A stretch of DNA of 64,000 nucleotides from Microbispora bryophytorum. Lineage in GTDB: Bacteria; Actinomycetota; Actinomycetes; Streptosporangiales; Streptosporangiaceae. A program made the position numbers and the translations under genes. Below the pieces are notes generated by a model. It made no database searches. It was given only the letters and a program-made list of their open reading frames with translations, and was not told the DNA's origin. Within the stretch, counting starts at the first letter, position 1. Each line of letters opens with the position of its first letter. Shown in pieces: positions 9,061 to 21,003 of the stretch. The DNA is taken from assembly GCF_006874465.1 (NCBI RefSeq), contig NZ_VIRL01000029.1:1-64000 (forward strand), given 5' to 3'.

Positions 9061-11652
9061 ATGCGAGTCGCTCACCGCTTTGGGAGCGCTCCCACTCCCC
9101 CGAGGACCATTGTGCTCAGACGAATCGGCATTCTCGCCGTGGTGGCACTGGCCACGGCGTGCCTGACCGGCGCACCTCCCGCCACGGCGGAAGAGGGTCC
9201 GGAACAGATCCCCAACGGCACGTTCGACACCACCACCGATCCGTGGTGGCACACCGCGAACCTGAACTTCGAGCTGTCCGACGGCCGGCTCTGCACCGAC
9301 GTCCCCGCGGGCACGACCAACCCCTGGGACGCGATCGTCGGCGTCAACGACATCCCGCTGGTGAAGGACGAGACCTACGCCTTCAGCTTCTTCGCCACCG
9401 CGAACCCCGGGAAGGTCGCCAGGGCGTACGTCCAGCTCCCGATCGACCCCTACACGCAGTACGTGTCGGCCGCCCCCGAGCTGAGCGTCTCGGGCAACAC
9501 CTACAGCTACACGTTCACCTCGCCGGTCGACCTGCCCGACGCGCAGGTCGTCTTCCAGATCGGCGGCAGCGCGACGGCGTGGCGGTTCTGCGTGGACAAC
9601 GTCTCCCTCAAGGGCGGGGCGCCGCCGGAGGTCTACACGCCCGACACCGGCCCCCGGGTCCGGGTGAACCAGGTGGCCTACCTGCCCAAGGGTCCCAAGA
9701 ACGCCACCCTGGTCACCGACGCCGCCGAGGCGCTGCCGTGGCAGCTCAAGAACTCCGCCGGGACCGTCGTCTCGCACGGCACGACCACCCCTCGCGGCGT
9801 CGACGCCAGCTCCGGGCAGAACGTCCACTCGATCGACTTCGGCACGTACACGAAGGCCGGGACCGGCTACACGCTGACCGCCGACGGTGAGACGAGCCGG
9901 CCGTTCGACATCAAGCCCGACGCGTACGCCGGCCTCAAGCTCGACGCGCTGAAGTTCTACTACACCCAGCGCAGCGGAATCGCGATCGACGACGCCCTGC
10001 GTCCCGGGTACGGCAGGCCCGCCGGCCACGCGGGCGTCGCCCCCAACAAGGGCGACACCAACGTGCCCTGCCAGCCGGGCGTCTGCGACTACTCCCTCGA
10101 CGTGTCCGGCGGCTGGTACGACGCGGGCGACCACGGCAAGTACGTCGTCAACGGCGGCATCTCGGTCGCCCAGCTCATGAGCGAGTTCGAGCGCACCAAG
10201 AACGCCGCGACCGCCAAGCCGATCGGGAGCCTGAACATCCCCGAGAGCGGCGACGACGTCCCCGACGTGCTCGACGAGGCCCGCTGGGAGCAGGAGTTCC
10301 TGCTGAAGATGCAGCGGACCGACGGCATGGTCCACCACAAGATCCACGACGAGAACTGGACCGGCCTGCCGCTGCTGCCGCACCTGGACGAGCAGAAGCG
10401 CGAGCTGCACCCGGTCTCCACGGCCGCCACACTCAACCTCGCCGCGACGGCCGCCCAGGCGGCCCGGATCTTCGCGCCGTACGACGCCGCGTTCGCCGCG
10501 AAGAACCTCGCTGCGGCGAAGAAGGCGTGGACGGCGGCCAAGGCGAACCCGAACCTGCTGGCCTCCCCCTCCGACGGCGTCGGCGGCGGCACCTACGACG
10601 ACGCCAACGTCAGCGACGAGTTCTACTGGGCGGCGGCCGAGCTCTACATCACCACGGGTGACAAGGAGTACAAGGACTTCGTCCTCGCCTCCCCGCACCA
10701 CACGGCCGACATCTGGAAGACGGGCGCCATGGACTGGGGCAACGTCGCGGCGCTCGGCCGCCTCGACCTGGCCACCGTGCCCAACGACCTGCCCGGCCGC
10801 GACGCCGTGCGCGCCTCGGTGGTCGCCGGCGCGGACAAGTACCTCGCCGTGCTGAAGGCCCACCCGTACGGCCTGCCGTACGACACGACGGCCTACGACT
10901 GGGGATCGAACAGCATCGTCGTCAACAACCTGGTGGTCATCGCCACGGCCTATGACCTCACCGGCGACGTGAAGTATCGCGACGGCGTGCTGGAGGGCAT
11001 CGACTACATCTTCGGCCGCAACGCGCTCAACCAGTCGTACGTGACCGGTTACGGCGAGGTGGCGTCGAAGAACCAGCACACCAGGTGGTACGCCCACTCG
11101 CTGGACACCTCGCTGCCGAACCCGCCGCGCGGCACGCTCGCGGGCGGCCCCAACTCCGCCATCCAGGACCCGGTGGCCCAGGCGAAGCTCAAGGGCTGCG
11201 TGGCGCAGTTCTGCTACATCGACGACATCGGCTCCTGGGCGACCAACGAGCTGACGATCAACTGGAACTCGCCGCTGTCGTGGATCTCGGCGTTCGTGGC
11301 CGACCAGGGTGACGGTGGCGTCAAGCCTCCCGCCGTGGAGTGCAAGGTCACCTACACCACCCACGGTTCGTGGCCGGCGGGCTTCACCACCCAGGTCACC
11401 GTCGAGAACACCGGCAAGAAGGCGATCGACGGCTGGGCGCTGAAGTGGTCGTTCCTGGGCGGCCAGGAGATCGACCACAGCTGGAGCGCCGAGTTCTCGC
11501 AGGAGGCGGCGACCGTGACCGCCGCGAACGAGACCTGGAACAAGACCATCAAGCCGCACCAGTCGGTCACCTTCGGCTTCAACGGCAAGGCCGCGCCGGG
11601 GGCCAACCCGACGCCCGGCCTGTTCACGCTGAACGGCACCGCCTGCGCCTGA
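9061..11652 (+). CDS. Secreted GH9 endoglucanase with CBM4-like, Ig-like and CBM2 domains
   Basis: The protein has 863 residues. It has a signal peptide (Arg-rich start, hydrophobic [17 protein letters not shown], cleavage after ATA, about residue 43). A CBM4/9-like sandwich (about 45-195) and a CelD_N Ig-like domain (about 195-285) follow, then the GH9 (alpha/alpha)6 domain (about 285-755) and a C-terminal CBM2 from about residue 762 to the end, bounded by cysteines. GH9 signatures are present: [15 protein letters not shown] with the catalytic Asp, and [16 protein letters not shown] near the C-terminal end with the proton-donor Glu. It acts on crystalline cellulose outside the cell. ATG 9061 has GGAGGAAGC upstream; GTG 9112 would also give a signal peptide. 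Confidence 0.94.
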   Translation: MRVAHRFGSAPTPPRTIVLRRIGILAVVALATACLTGAPPATAEEGPEQIPNGTFDTTTDPWWHTANLNFELSDGRLCTDVPAGTTNPWDAIVGVNDIPLVKDETYAFSFFATANPGKVARAYVQLPIDPYTQYVSAAPELSVSGNTYSYTFTSPVDLPDAQVVFQIGGSATAWRFCVDNVSLKGGAPPEVYTPDTGPRVRVNQVAYLPKGPKNATLVTDAAEALPWQLKNSAGTVVSHGTTTPRGVDASSGQNVHSIDFGTYTKAGTGYTLTADGETSRPFDIKPDAYAGLKLDALKFYYTQRSGIAIDDALRPGYGRPAGHAGVAPNKGDTNVPCQPGVCDYSLDVSGGWYDAGDHGKYVVNGGISVAQLMSEFERTKNAATAKPIGSLNIPESGDDVPDVLDEARWEQEFLLKMQRTDGMVHHKIHDENWTGLPLLPHLDEQKRELHPVSTAATLNLAATAAQAARIFAPYDAAFAAKNLAAAKKAWTAAKANPNLLASPSDGVGGGTYDDANVSDEFYWAAAELYITTGDKEYKDFVLASPHHTADIWKTGAMDWGNVAALGRLDLATVPNDLPGRDAVRASVVAGADKYLAVLKAHPYGLPYDTTAYDWGSNSIVVNNLVVIATAYDLTGDVKYRDGVLEGIDYIFGRNALNQSYVTGYGEVASKNQHTRWYAHSLDTSLPNPPRGTLAGGPNSAIQDPVAQAKLKGCVAQFCYIDDIGSWATNELTINWNSPLSWISAFVADQGDGGVKPPAVECKVTYTTHGSWPAGFTTQVTVENTGKKAIDGWALKWSFLGGQEIDHSWSAEFSQEAATVTAANETWNKTIKPHQSVTFGFNGKAAPGANPTPGLFTLNGTACA

Positions 11653-11679
11653 CCCGATCCGCACCCGGATCGGAAAGAC

Positions 11680-11712
11680 CCGGCCGCCGCCCCCAGAAGG
11701 GGCGGCGGCCGG
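11680..11712. terminator. Strong hairpin after the GH9 gene
   Basis: A perfect 14-bp G+C-only stem (11680-11693 with 11699-11712) and a 5-nt loop lie 28 bp after the cellulase stop and just beyond the stop of the converging amidotransferase gene. There is no long U run, which is usual in this GC range. It probably serves both strands. Confidence 0.8.
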
Positions 11713-11718
11713 TTCCGC

Positions 11719-12453
11719 TCAGGCCCCGCGCCCAGGCCAGGACCGTCCGTCCCTGACCAGGGCGGCGAAACGGGAGGCCACCTCACGCCAGGCGGCCCGC
11801 GAAAGCGGATCGTCGGCCACGGCGGAGGCGTACAGCTCGTCGAGGTCGAGACCCCGCCTGCGGGTGTGCTCGACGTCCCACCGCCGGATGCGTTCGGGCC
11901 CGGCCTCGGGGTGGAACTGCACGCCCCAGGCGCGCTCGCCCAGCCGGAAGGCCTGGTAGGGGCAGCGTTCGGTCTCGGCGAGCCAGACCGCGTCCGGCGG
12001 CAGGGCCGTGACGGCGTCGATGTGGTTCTCGATCGCCGGCACGGCGGCGGGCAGCCCGCGGAAGACCACGTCGTCAGCCGCCTCGGCCCTCATGGTGATG
12101 GACGTGCTGCCGTGCTCGGGCGCCCCGGCCTCGCCCTGGACCTTCCCACCGCCGACCGAGGCGAGCATCTGCCCGCCCAGGCAGATACCGAAGAACGGCA
12201 CCGACCGGGCGAGGGCCTGCTCGACGAGGGCACGGGCGGACGGCAGCCAGGGCGCCTTGTCGTCGTCGTCCGGCAGGTAACCGCCGCCGAGCACGATCAG
12301 GCCGTCGTGCTCCAGCCGCGTCGGGAGGGGCGACCCGTCGAAGGCGGTGACCACGTCGACCGCGACCCCGGCGGCGTCCAGCCATTCCCCGAACCGCCCG
12401 GGGCCCCCGTTCGCGCCGTTCTGCACGGCGAGCACACGTGGCGATTCCGGCAT
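11719..12453 (-). CDS. Class I glutamine amidotransferase-like protein
   Basis: The protein has 244 residues. The catalytic nucleophile is the Cys of FFGICLGGQM (about residue 98), and the His-Glu pair is in GVQFHPEAG. It resembles GMP-synthase-type GATase domains that stand alone, some of which are gamma-glutamyl hydrolases acting on GABA or polyamine conjugates. No synthetase partner lies nearby, so the acceptor is unknown. It is convergent with the cellulase and separated from it by a shared terminator. Confidence 0.82.
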   Translation of the reverse strand: MPESPRVLAVQNGANGGPGRFGEWLDAAGVAVDVVTAFDGSPLPTRLEHDGLIVLGGGYLPDDDDKAPWLPSARALVEQALARSVPFFGICLGGQMLASVGGGKVQGEAGAPEHGSTSITMRAEAADDVVFRGLPAAVPAIENHIDAVTALPPDAVWLAETERCPYQAFRLGERAWGVQFHPEAGPERIRRWDVEHTRRRGLDLDELYASAVADDPLSRAAWREVASRFAALVRDGRSWPGRGA

Positions 12454-12566
12454 GAGGCCGGACTCTACGCCCCCCGCCCGGCCGGCGACCGCGTGACCCG
12501 GCCCTGACCGGGCTCGACGCGGTGGCGACGCGGTGGCGACGCGCGCCTGCCCATAAAGTGAACGGC

Positions 12567-13208
12567 GTGATCGACGACATCTGGGTGGACGACGCCGTCA
12601 CGGCGCTGCGTCCGGACTTCGCCGTCCTGGTGGTCTGCGCGTACGGCCTGCGCAACGGGCCGTCCGACGATCGTTCGCGGGCCTGGCTCGCCGACGCGGC
12701 GGTTCACGCCGTGCCGCAGGACGACGAGAGGATCGAGGCCTGGCGGACGGCCTACCGCGCCTTCGGCGCCAAGCCCCAGCGCACCCGGCCGTCGGTCGAC
12801 GCGCTGGTGCGCCGGATGCCGCTCCCGGAGATCAACCTGGTGGTGGACGCCTACAACAGCGTGTCCGTACGGCACGGCCTGCCGATCGGCGGTGAGGACC
12901 TGCGCCGCTACCAGGGCGTCGCCCGGCTGGTGCGGGCCGCGGGCGACGAGCCCTCGGAGGAGGCGCTGGGCGACCCGGGGATCGGCGAGGTGGTGTGGCG
13001 CGACGACGCGGGCGTCACCTGCCGGCGGTGGAACTGGCGGCAGTGCGTCAGGACGAGGATCACCGAGGACACGGTGGACGCGCTCTTCCTTCTGGAGCGC
13101 CTCGAACCGCTCTCTCTGGACGCGTTGCGTGCCGCGGGCGACGACCTCGCGGGTATGCTGTCCGATATAGATCCCAATATCCGGATCGGGTCGCGGCTCA
13201 TCGGCTGA
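12567..13208 (+). CDS. B3/B4 domain protein (PheRS beta B3/B4-like)
   Basis: The protein has 213 residues and is built from the B3/B4 domain of phenylalanyl-tRNA synthetase beta chains, standing alone (COG3382-type). Recognisable parts are RRMPLPEINLVVDAYNSVSV and EVVWRDDAGVTCRRWNWRQC. Free-standing B3/B4 proteins are suspected of tRNA editing or RNA binding, not proven. No good ribosome site precedes any start; GTG 12567 lies about 10 bp after a CATAAA stretch, so a leaderless message is possible. GTG 12558 is an alternative. Confidence 0.75.
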   Translation: MIDDIWVDDAVTALRPDFAVLVVCAYGLRNGPSDDRSRAWLADAAVHAVPQDDERIEAWRTAYRAFGAKPQRTRPSVDALVRRMPLPEINLVVDAYNSVSVRHGLPIGGEDLRRYQGVARLVRAAGDEPSEEALGDPGIGEVVWRDDAGVTCRRWNWRQCVRTRITEDTVDALFLLERLEPLSLDALRAAGDDLAGMLSDIDPNIRIGSRLIG

Positions 13209-13403
13209 CCAGTTGATGTGACCAGAGGGTAAGAGGCACCTCACCACCCAGACGGGCTATCCGCGCGTGACCTGTTTTATCGATCCTGGGAGGATGGGCC
13301 GGGACCTGCGACCCGCCGGGGCGCACGTCGGTGTGCGAGGCGAGTAGCCTTGGACAGGTTCATCAACATCAACGCCGATCTGCGGAAGAGGGCGATTTCC
13401 GCC

Positions 13404-17087
<3,684 letters not shown>

Positions 17088-17110
17088 GCGGGGATCCCGC
17101 ACCGCTGAGG

Positions 17111-17136
17111 AGGTCCCCCACGCCCGTGGGGGACCT
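17111..17136 (+). terminator. Rho-independent-type hairpin after kgd
   Basis: A perfect 11-bp stem (17111-17121 with 17126-17136), a GCCC loop and a following CTCTCT lie 23 bp after the kgd stop. Confidence 0.85.
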
Positions 17137-17170
17137 CTCTCCATGATCAGGACATTCACTGGAGCGAGGT

Positions 17171-17344
17171 ATGTACTTCACCGACCGGGGGATCGAGGAG
17201 CTCGTCGAGCGCCGCGGCGAGGAGGAGATCAGCGTGGGCTGGCTCGCGGAGCGGCTGCGCGAGTTCGTGGACCTCAACCCCGAGTTCGAGGTGCCCGTCG
17301 AGCGGCTGGCCACCTGGCTCGCGCGCCTGGACGAGGACGACTGA
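17171..17344 (+). CDS. DUF6104-family small acidic protein
   Basis: The protein has 57 residues and begins MYFTDRGIEELVERRGEEEI. It is acidic and helical, with no cysteine and no membrane segment. The family is a short conserved actinobacterial protein commonly found just after kgd; its function is not known. The ATG at 17171 follows GGAGCGAGGT. It lies beyond the kgd terminator and so probably has its own promoter. Family assignment is from memory of the N-terminal pattern. Confidence 0.75.
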   Translation: MYFTDRGIEELVERRGEEEISVGWLAERLREFVDLNPEFEVPVERLATWLARLDEDD

Positions 17345-17390
17345 CCGGGACGAACCGGGACGACTGACGGGGACGACCGACGCGGCCGGA

Positions 17391-17432
17391 AACGCGATAC
17401 ATCTTGACTTCGCACAAACGCGATATATCTTG
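17391..17432 (+). promoter_or_regulatory. PadR-type operator overlapping a promoter
   Basis: A 16-bp unit, AACGCGATACATCTTG at 17391 and AACGCGATATATCTTG at 17417, is repeated directly with a 26-bp period (one mismatch). A promoter fits inside it: -35 TTGACT at 17404-17409 and -10 TATCTT at 17426-17431, spacing 16. ATATCTTG-type boxes are typical of actinobacterial PadR operators, and a padR gene is the second gene downstream. Autoregulation of the DUF4097-padR operon is the simplest reading. Confidence 0.65.
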
Positions 17433-17503
17433 TTTGTGGATGGTTCGTCCGCGCGGCCGCCGACCCGCGCGGGCGCAGGACTACGCGTGGAAGGGCCCGA
17501 GCG

Positions 17504-18328
17504 ATGCCCCAATGGACGATCGACTCTCCCGGACGGCTGACGTTCGGAGAGGTCACCGCGCTCAACGTGCGCGTCGTGGCCGGTCGGCTGGCCGTGCTGG
17601 CCAGTGACGGCCCACCGACCCTTGAGGTGACGGAGGTGGACGGCTCGCCGCTGGTCGTGACCCACAACGACGACGACGGCCGCCTGACCGTCGCGTACAA
17701 GGACCTGACGTGGGACGGGATTTTGGGCTGGTTACGCCCGGGCCCGCGCAGGACCACGCTGACGCTGACCGTGCCGAAGACGTGCGCCGTGCAGGCCGGG
17801 GTCGTCTCCGCCTCCGCCGTGGTGGCGGGCATGGAGGGGAGCACCGGCGTGAAGGGCGTGTCAGGGGAGATCGTCCTCGACAACGTCACCGGCGAGGTGC
17901 AGGCCGAGACGGTCTCGGGCTCGGTGGAAAGCCGTGGACTGGCCGGCGATCTGTCCTTCTCCACCATCTCCGGCGACCTCACCGTGGCCGAAGGCCGGCC
18001 GAGGCGGCTGCGCACGAACACGGTGTCCGGCCGCGTCACCGCCGACCTCGAACTGGAGCCCACCGGTCACGTCACCATGCACAGCGTGTCGGGCTCGATC
18101 GTCGTACGGCTCCCGCACGACGTGGACACCGACGTGTCCGTCCACACGACCTCGGGCAGGGTCGAGTCGGCCTTCCCCGAGTTGCACATCACCTCGGCGC
18201 CGGGGACCCGCTCGCTCAGGGGCCGGCTGGGCGGCGGCATGGCGTCCCTCACGGCGACCACCATGTCCGGCGCCGTCACCCTGCTCAGCGGCCCGCCCGC
18301 CGGCAGGCGAGAAGAGGAGAGAGCATGA
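17504..18328 (+). CDS. DUF4097-family beta-strand repeat protein
   Basis: The protein has 274 residues. From about residue 100 it is a run of short beta-strand repeats (GVSGEIVLDNVTGEVQAETVSGSVESRGLAG and similar), each with a VSG/ISG/TSG turn, as in DUF4097/DUF4098 (YvlB-type) proteins. It has no signal peptide or membrane helix, so it is probably a cytoplasmic beta-solenoid-like protein, possibly an adaptor. It is first in an operon with padR; the two are joined by a 16-codon mini-ORF with ATGA overlaps at both ends. Function unknown. Confidence 0.82.
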   Translation: MPQWTIDSPGRLTFGEVTALNVRVVAGRLAVLASDGPPTLEVTEVDGSPLVVTHNDDDGRLTVAYKDLTWDGILGWLRPGPRRTTLTLTVPKTCAVQAGVVSASAVVAGMEGSTGVKGVSGEIVLDNVTGEVQAETVSGSVESRGLAGDLSFSTISGDLTVAEGRPRRLRTNTVSGRVTADLELEPTGHVTMHSVSGSIVVRLPHDVDTDVSVHTTSGRVESAFPELHITSAPGTRSLRGRLGGGMASLTATTMSGAVTLLSGPPAGRREEERA

Positions 18329-18375
18329 GCGAGCGCAGCGAGCGAACGAGGGAACACGGCGAGGAGAGAGCATGA
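18325..18375 (+). other. 16-residue linker mini-ORF (MSERSER-type element)
   Basis: ATG at 18325 overlaps the DUF4097 stop by 4 bp (ATGA), and this frame ends in a TGA that overlaps the padR ATG by 4 bp. It encodes MSERSERTREHGEERA. It is flanked by a 17-bp exact direct repeat (18314-18330 and 18361-18377) that contains the ribosome site and start. A related insert occurs at 55935-56009. Probably a dispersed repeat rather than a functional peptide. Confidence 0.6.
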
Positions 18376-19112
18376 GCCCCGTGTTCGGGCACGGCCGGTT
18401 GCGGCTGTACCTGCTGAAGCTGCTGGAGGAGAGTCCGCGGCACGGCTACGAGGTCATCCGGCTCCTGCAGGACCGTTTCCTCGGCGTCTACTCCCCCTCC
18501 CCCGGCACGATCTATCCCCGGCTGGCCCGGCTGGAGGACGAGGGCCTGGTCACCCACGAGGTCGTGGACGGCAAGAAGGTCTTCACGCTGACCGACAAGG
18601 GGCGGGCCGAGCTGCACGACCGGATGGACGAGCTCGCCGACCTGGAGCAGGAGATCACCGCCTCGGTCCAGGACATCGCGCGCGAGGTGAAGGAGGATGT
18701 GCGGCAGACCGTGCGTTCCCTGCGCGAGGAGCTCACCCAGATGGCCAAGGACATCGGCCACGACGGCCGTGACGCGCGGCGTGAGCAGAAGGAGGAGTGG
18801 CGGCGGCAGCGCGACCACGCCAGGGAGGAATGGAGCAGGCAGAAGGAGGAGTGGCGCCGCCACAAGCGCCAGTGGCAGGAGGAGAGCGAGCGCTGGCAGC
18901 ACGAGTGGCGGCGGATCTGGGAGGAGTCCTGGGGGTTCGGCGGCGGCCGGCAGGGCGGTCACGACGCCGCGCTCAGCCGGATGCTGGCCGACTTCGTCGC
19001 CGACGTCCACCGGTCCTCCGCCGCGGGCGTGCCCGACGAACGGGCCCTGGCCGAGTGCCGGGCCGCCCTCGACGAGGCCGCCGAGCGGATCCGCCGGGCG
19101 CTGCACCCCTGA
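18372..19112 (+). CDS. PadR-family transcriptional regulator with tryptophan-rich coiled coil
   Basis: The protein has 246 residues. The PadR winged helix is at residues 1-80 (LRLYLLKLLEESPRHGYEVI, then PGTIYPRLARLEDEGLV). Instead of the usual short dimerisation helix there is a long charged coiled coil (about 85-187), very rich in Glu, Arg and Trp, with Trp at 154, 161, 168 and 175 in heptad spacing. A helical tail follows. The ATG at 18372 has GAGGAGAGAGC upstream. It probably represses its own operon through the repeats at 17391-17432. The effector is unknown; PadR proteins often sense small aromatic or antibiotic ligands. Confidence 0.88.
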   Translation: MSPVFGHGRLRLYLLKLLEESPRHGYEVIRLLQDRFLGVYSPSPGTIYPRLARLEDEGLVTHEVVDGKKVFTLTDKGRAELHDRMDELADLEQEITASVQDIAREVKEDVRQTVRSLREELTQMAKDIGHDGRDARREQKEEWRRQRDHAREEWSRQKEEWRRHKRQWQEESERWQHEWRRIWEESWGFGGGRQGGHDAALSRMLADFVADVHRSSAAGVPDERALAECRAALDEAAERIRRALHP

Positions 19113-19154
19113 CCGGCGTGACCGGTGACCGGCGCGACCGGCAGGGAGAGGCCG

Positions 19155-20120
19155 TCAGATCGTGAAGACCACCTTGCCGAAGACCTCGCCCCGGTGCATG
19201 GCGGCGAAGCCCTCCTCCGCCGCGGCCAGGGGCAGCACCCGGTCGATCGCCGGCCGGACACCCGTCTGCTCAAGGAACACCGCGAGCCGCGCGAGCTGCT
19301 CGCGCGTCCCCATGGTGGATCCGATGATCGACTTCTGCAGGAAGTAGACCTGGGCGAGCTGCGTCGGGGCGACCATGCCGCTCGTCGCGCCGCAGGTGAC
19401 GATCCGGCCACCCGGGCGCAGGGAGCTGAGCGAGTGCTTCCAGGTGGCCTCGCCGACCGTCTCCATGACGGCGTCCACCCGCTCGGGCAGCCGCGCGCCC
19501 GTCTCGAAGACCCGGTCGGCGCCGAGCGCGAGGGCCCGTTCCCGCTTGTCCTGGGAACGGCTGGTCGCCCAGACGCGGAAGCCGCCGGCCCGGCCGAGCG
19601 CGATCAGCGCGGTCGCCACGCCGCCACCGGCGCCCTGGACGAGGATGGTCGAGCCCGGTTCCAGCCCCGCCTTGTCGAAGATCATTCGGTACGCCGTCAG
19701 CCAGGCCGTGGGCAGGCAGGCGGCCTCCTCGAAGGAGATCGCCGCGGGTTTGGGCACCAGGTTGCGGCGGGGCACCGCGACCTTCTCCGCGAACGTCCCG
19801 TCGTACTTCTCCGACAGCAGCGAACGTGCCGGGTCGAGGGTCTCGTCCCCGTCGACCGGCGTGCCGATGACGGAGTGGACGATCACCTCGTCGCCGTCCT
19901 CGTCCACCCCCGCCGCGTCGCAGCCGAGCACGATCGGCAGCCGCTCCCGGCTGATCCCCACGCCCTTGAGGGTCCACAGGTCGTGGTGGTTGAGCGCGGC
20001 GGCCCGGACCGTGACGGTCGTCCATGCCTCCGGAACGGCGACGGGTTCGGGGTGCTCCCCGAGCGTCAGGCCCTTGATCGGGTCGTCCGGATCGGTCTGT
20101 GTGGCGGTGACGGCGAACAT
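19155..20120 (-). CDS. Zinc-type/quinone-oxidoreductase-like MDR dehydrogenase
   Basis: The protein has 321 residues. The N-terminal GroES-like domain (ALNHHDLWTLKGVG, VLGCDAAGV) is followed by a Rossmann domain with the nucleotide loop VQGAGGGVATALIALGRA. The structural four-Cys zinc loop is absent, so it is a quinone oxidoreductase/acyl-CoA reductase-like NADPH-dependent MDR member rather than a typical alcohol dehydrogenase. The start is ATG 20120. It stands alone between the padR operon (convergent) and the protease inhibitor gene. Substrate unknown. Confidence 0.85.
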   Translation of the reverse strand: MFAVTATQTDPDDPIKGLTLGEHPEPVAVPEAWTTVTVRAAALNHHDLWTLKGVGISRERLPIVLGCDAAGVDEDGDEVIVHSVIGTPVDGDETLDPARSLLSEKYDGTFAEKVAVPRRNLVPKPAAISFEEAACLPTAWLTAYRMIFDKAGLEPGSTILVQGAGGGVATALIALGRAGGFRVWATSRSQDKRERALALGADRVFETGARLPERVDAVMETVGEATWKHSLSSLRPGGRIVTCGATSGMVAPTQLAQVYFLQKSIIGSTMGTREQLARLAVFLEQTGVRPAIDRVLPLAAAEEGFAAMHRGEVFGKVVFTI

Positions 20121-20205
20121 ACCAGAACGTTACTCCGGCCGTCCCGCCGGACCCGCACCGACACAGTGACCGCGGACGTGTGACGCACGGCCATCCGGTC
20201 GGGCG

Positions 20206-20235
20206 GGGGCCCGGCGGGACGTCCCGCCGGGCTCC
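20206..20235. terminator. Palindromic terminator downstream of the inhibitor gene
   Basis: It contains a 22-bp perfect palindrome (20210-20231) of G+C-rich sequence, extended by further pairs on each side. It lies after the stop of the minus-strand inhibitor gene and before the MDR gene start. Confidence 0.6.
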
Positions 20236-20300
20236 TCGTGTCCCGGCTCCCCCAATCACCTTTACGTTCGCTGTACGCCGTGTACGGTCGACTGTCTCCG

Positions 20301-20792
20301 TTAGAAGTCGAACAGCACCCCGGCGGCCGACCGCATCTCACAGTCGTTGCCGAAGGTGCGCCGGAACTGGAAGTACTTCCCGTCCCATATGCCGCTGGCG
20401 GTGACCGTGACAGGTGCGTAGATCATCGTGCAGGGCTGGGCCGCGTTCACCCGCAGGGCGCTCGGGTCGGGACCCGTCCTGTTCAGCCACGCGCACGCCT
20501 TCTGCGCCGACGGGTGTGAACCGCCCACCGGTGCGCAGTTCAGGAAGGCCGACCGCTTCGGCGGCTCCGCCTGTTCGCCGTCCGCGACGGTCAGGATCAC
20601 CGCCCGCACTCCGGAGGCGGCCGGCCGGGACGCCCGCAGGGCGACCTCGGGCGGCGGTGGAGCCGGCAAGGTGTCCGCCCGCGCCGGGACGGCCGTCCCG
20701 GCGTCGCCGGAGGCCCCCGGCTGGGCCCAGGCATGGGCAGAGGGGCCGGCGGCCAGTGCCGCACCGGCCAGTAGGACAAGCAGCGGTTTCAT
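20301..20792 (-). CDS. Subtilisin inhibitor-like (SSI family, I16) secreted protein
   Basis: The protein has 163 residues with a signal peptide (cleavage after AWA, about residue 23) and a Pro/Ala-rich spacer to residue 58. The SSI domain then has its four conserved cysteines (86, 100, 121, 151), the CAPVGGSHPSAQKAC block and CTMIYAPVTVTASGIWDG. Alignment with Streptomyces subtilisin inhibitor puts the reactive bond at Met123-Ile124, so P1 is Met and subtilisin/chymotrypsin-like enzymes are the expected targets. It is transcribed divergently from the first of three secreted trypsin-fold proteases. SSI proteins are tight-binding homodimers in the medium. Confidence 0.9.
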   Translation of the reverse strand: MKPLLVLLAGAALAAGPSAHAWAQPGASGDAGTAVPARADTLPAPPPPEVALRASRPAASGVRAVILTVADGEQAEPPKRSAFLNCAPVGGSHPSAQKACAWLNRTGPDPSALRVNAAQPCTMIYAPVTVTASGIWDGKYFQFRRTFGNDCEMRSAAGVLFDF

Positions 20793-20875
20793 GCGATCCC
20801 CCCGTTTCCGCTGGTGACCAGCGTTCTCACAGGAGACCTCCAGGGCAAGCGTCCACTCCGGACCTCACCGGAAAC

Positions 20876-20887
20876 GTGGCGTACCAC
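20876..20887. promoter_or_regulatory. Shared 12-bp motif, copy 1 (GTGGCGTACCAC)
   Basis: GTGGCGTACCAC lies in the inhibitor/protease divergent region, and an identical copy sits at 22390-22401 before the second protease. The outer four bases form an inverted repeat (GTGG/CCAC). It may be a common regulator site; no other copy was seen in the window. Confidence 0.4.
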
Positions 20888-21003
20888 AGAACACACCAGT
20901 TCCGCTCGATTCATAACGAGCTGGACAAGAAGGTGTGCCACAACCGTATGGATCTGGAAAAATCACCCCTTACAGTCCATATCTCCGCCCCGAGAGGCTC
21001 ACG

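Noticed and set aside
9007-11664. 885-codon minus-strand open frame opposite the GH9 gene
   Set aside because: Same GC-frame shadow effect; the plus-strand frame has a signal peptide and complete GH9 and CBM domains.
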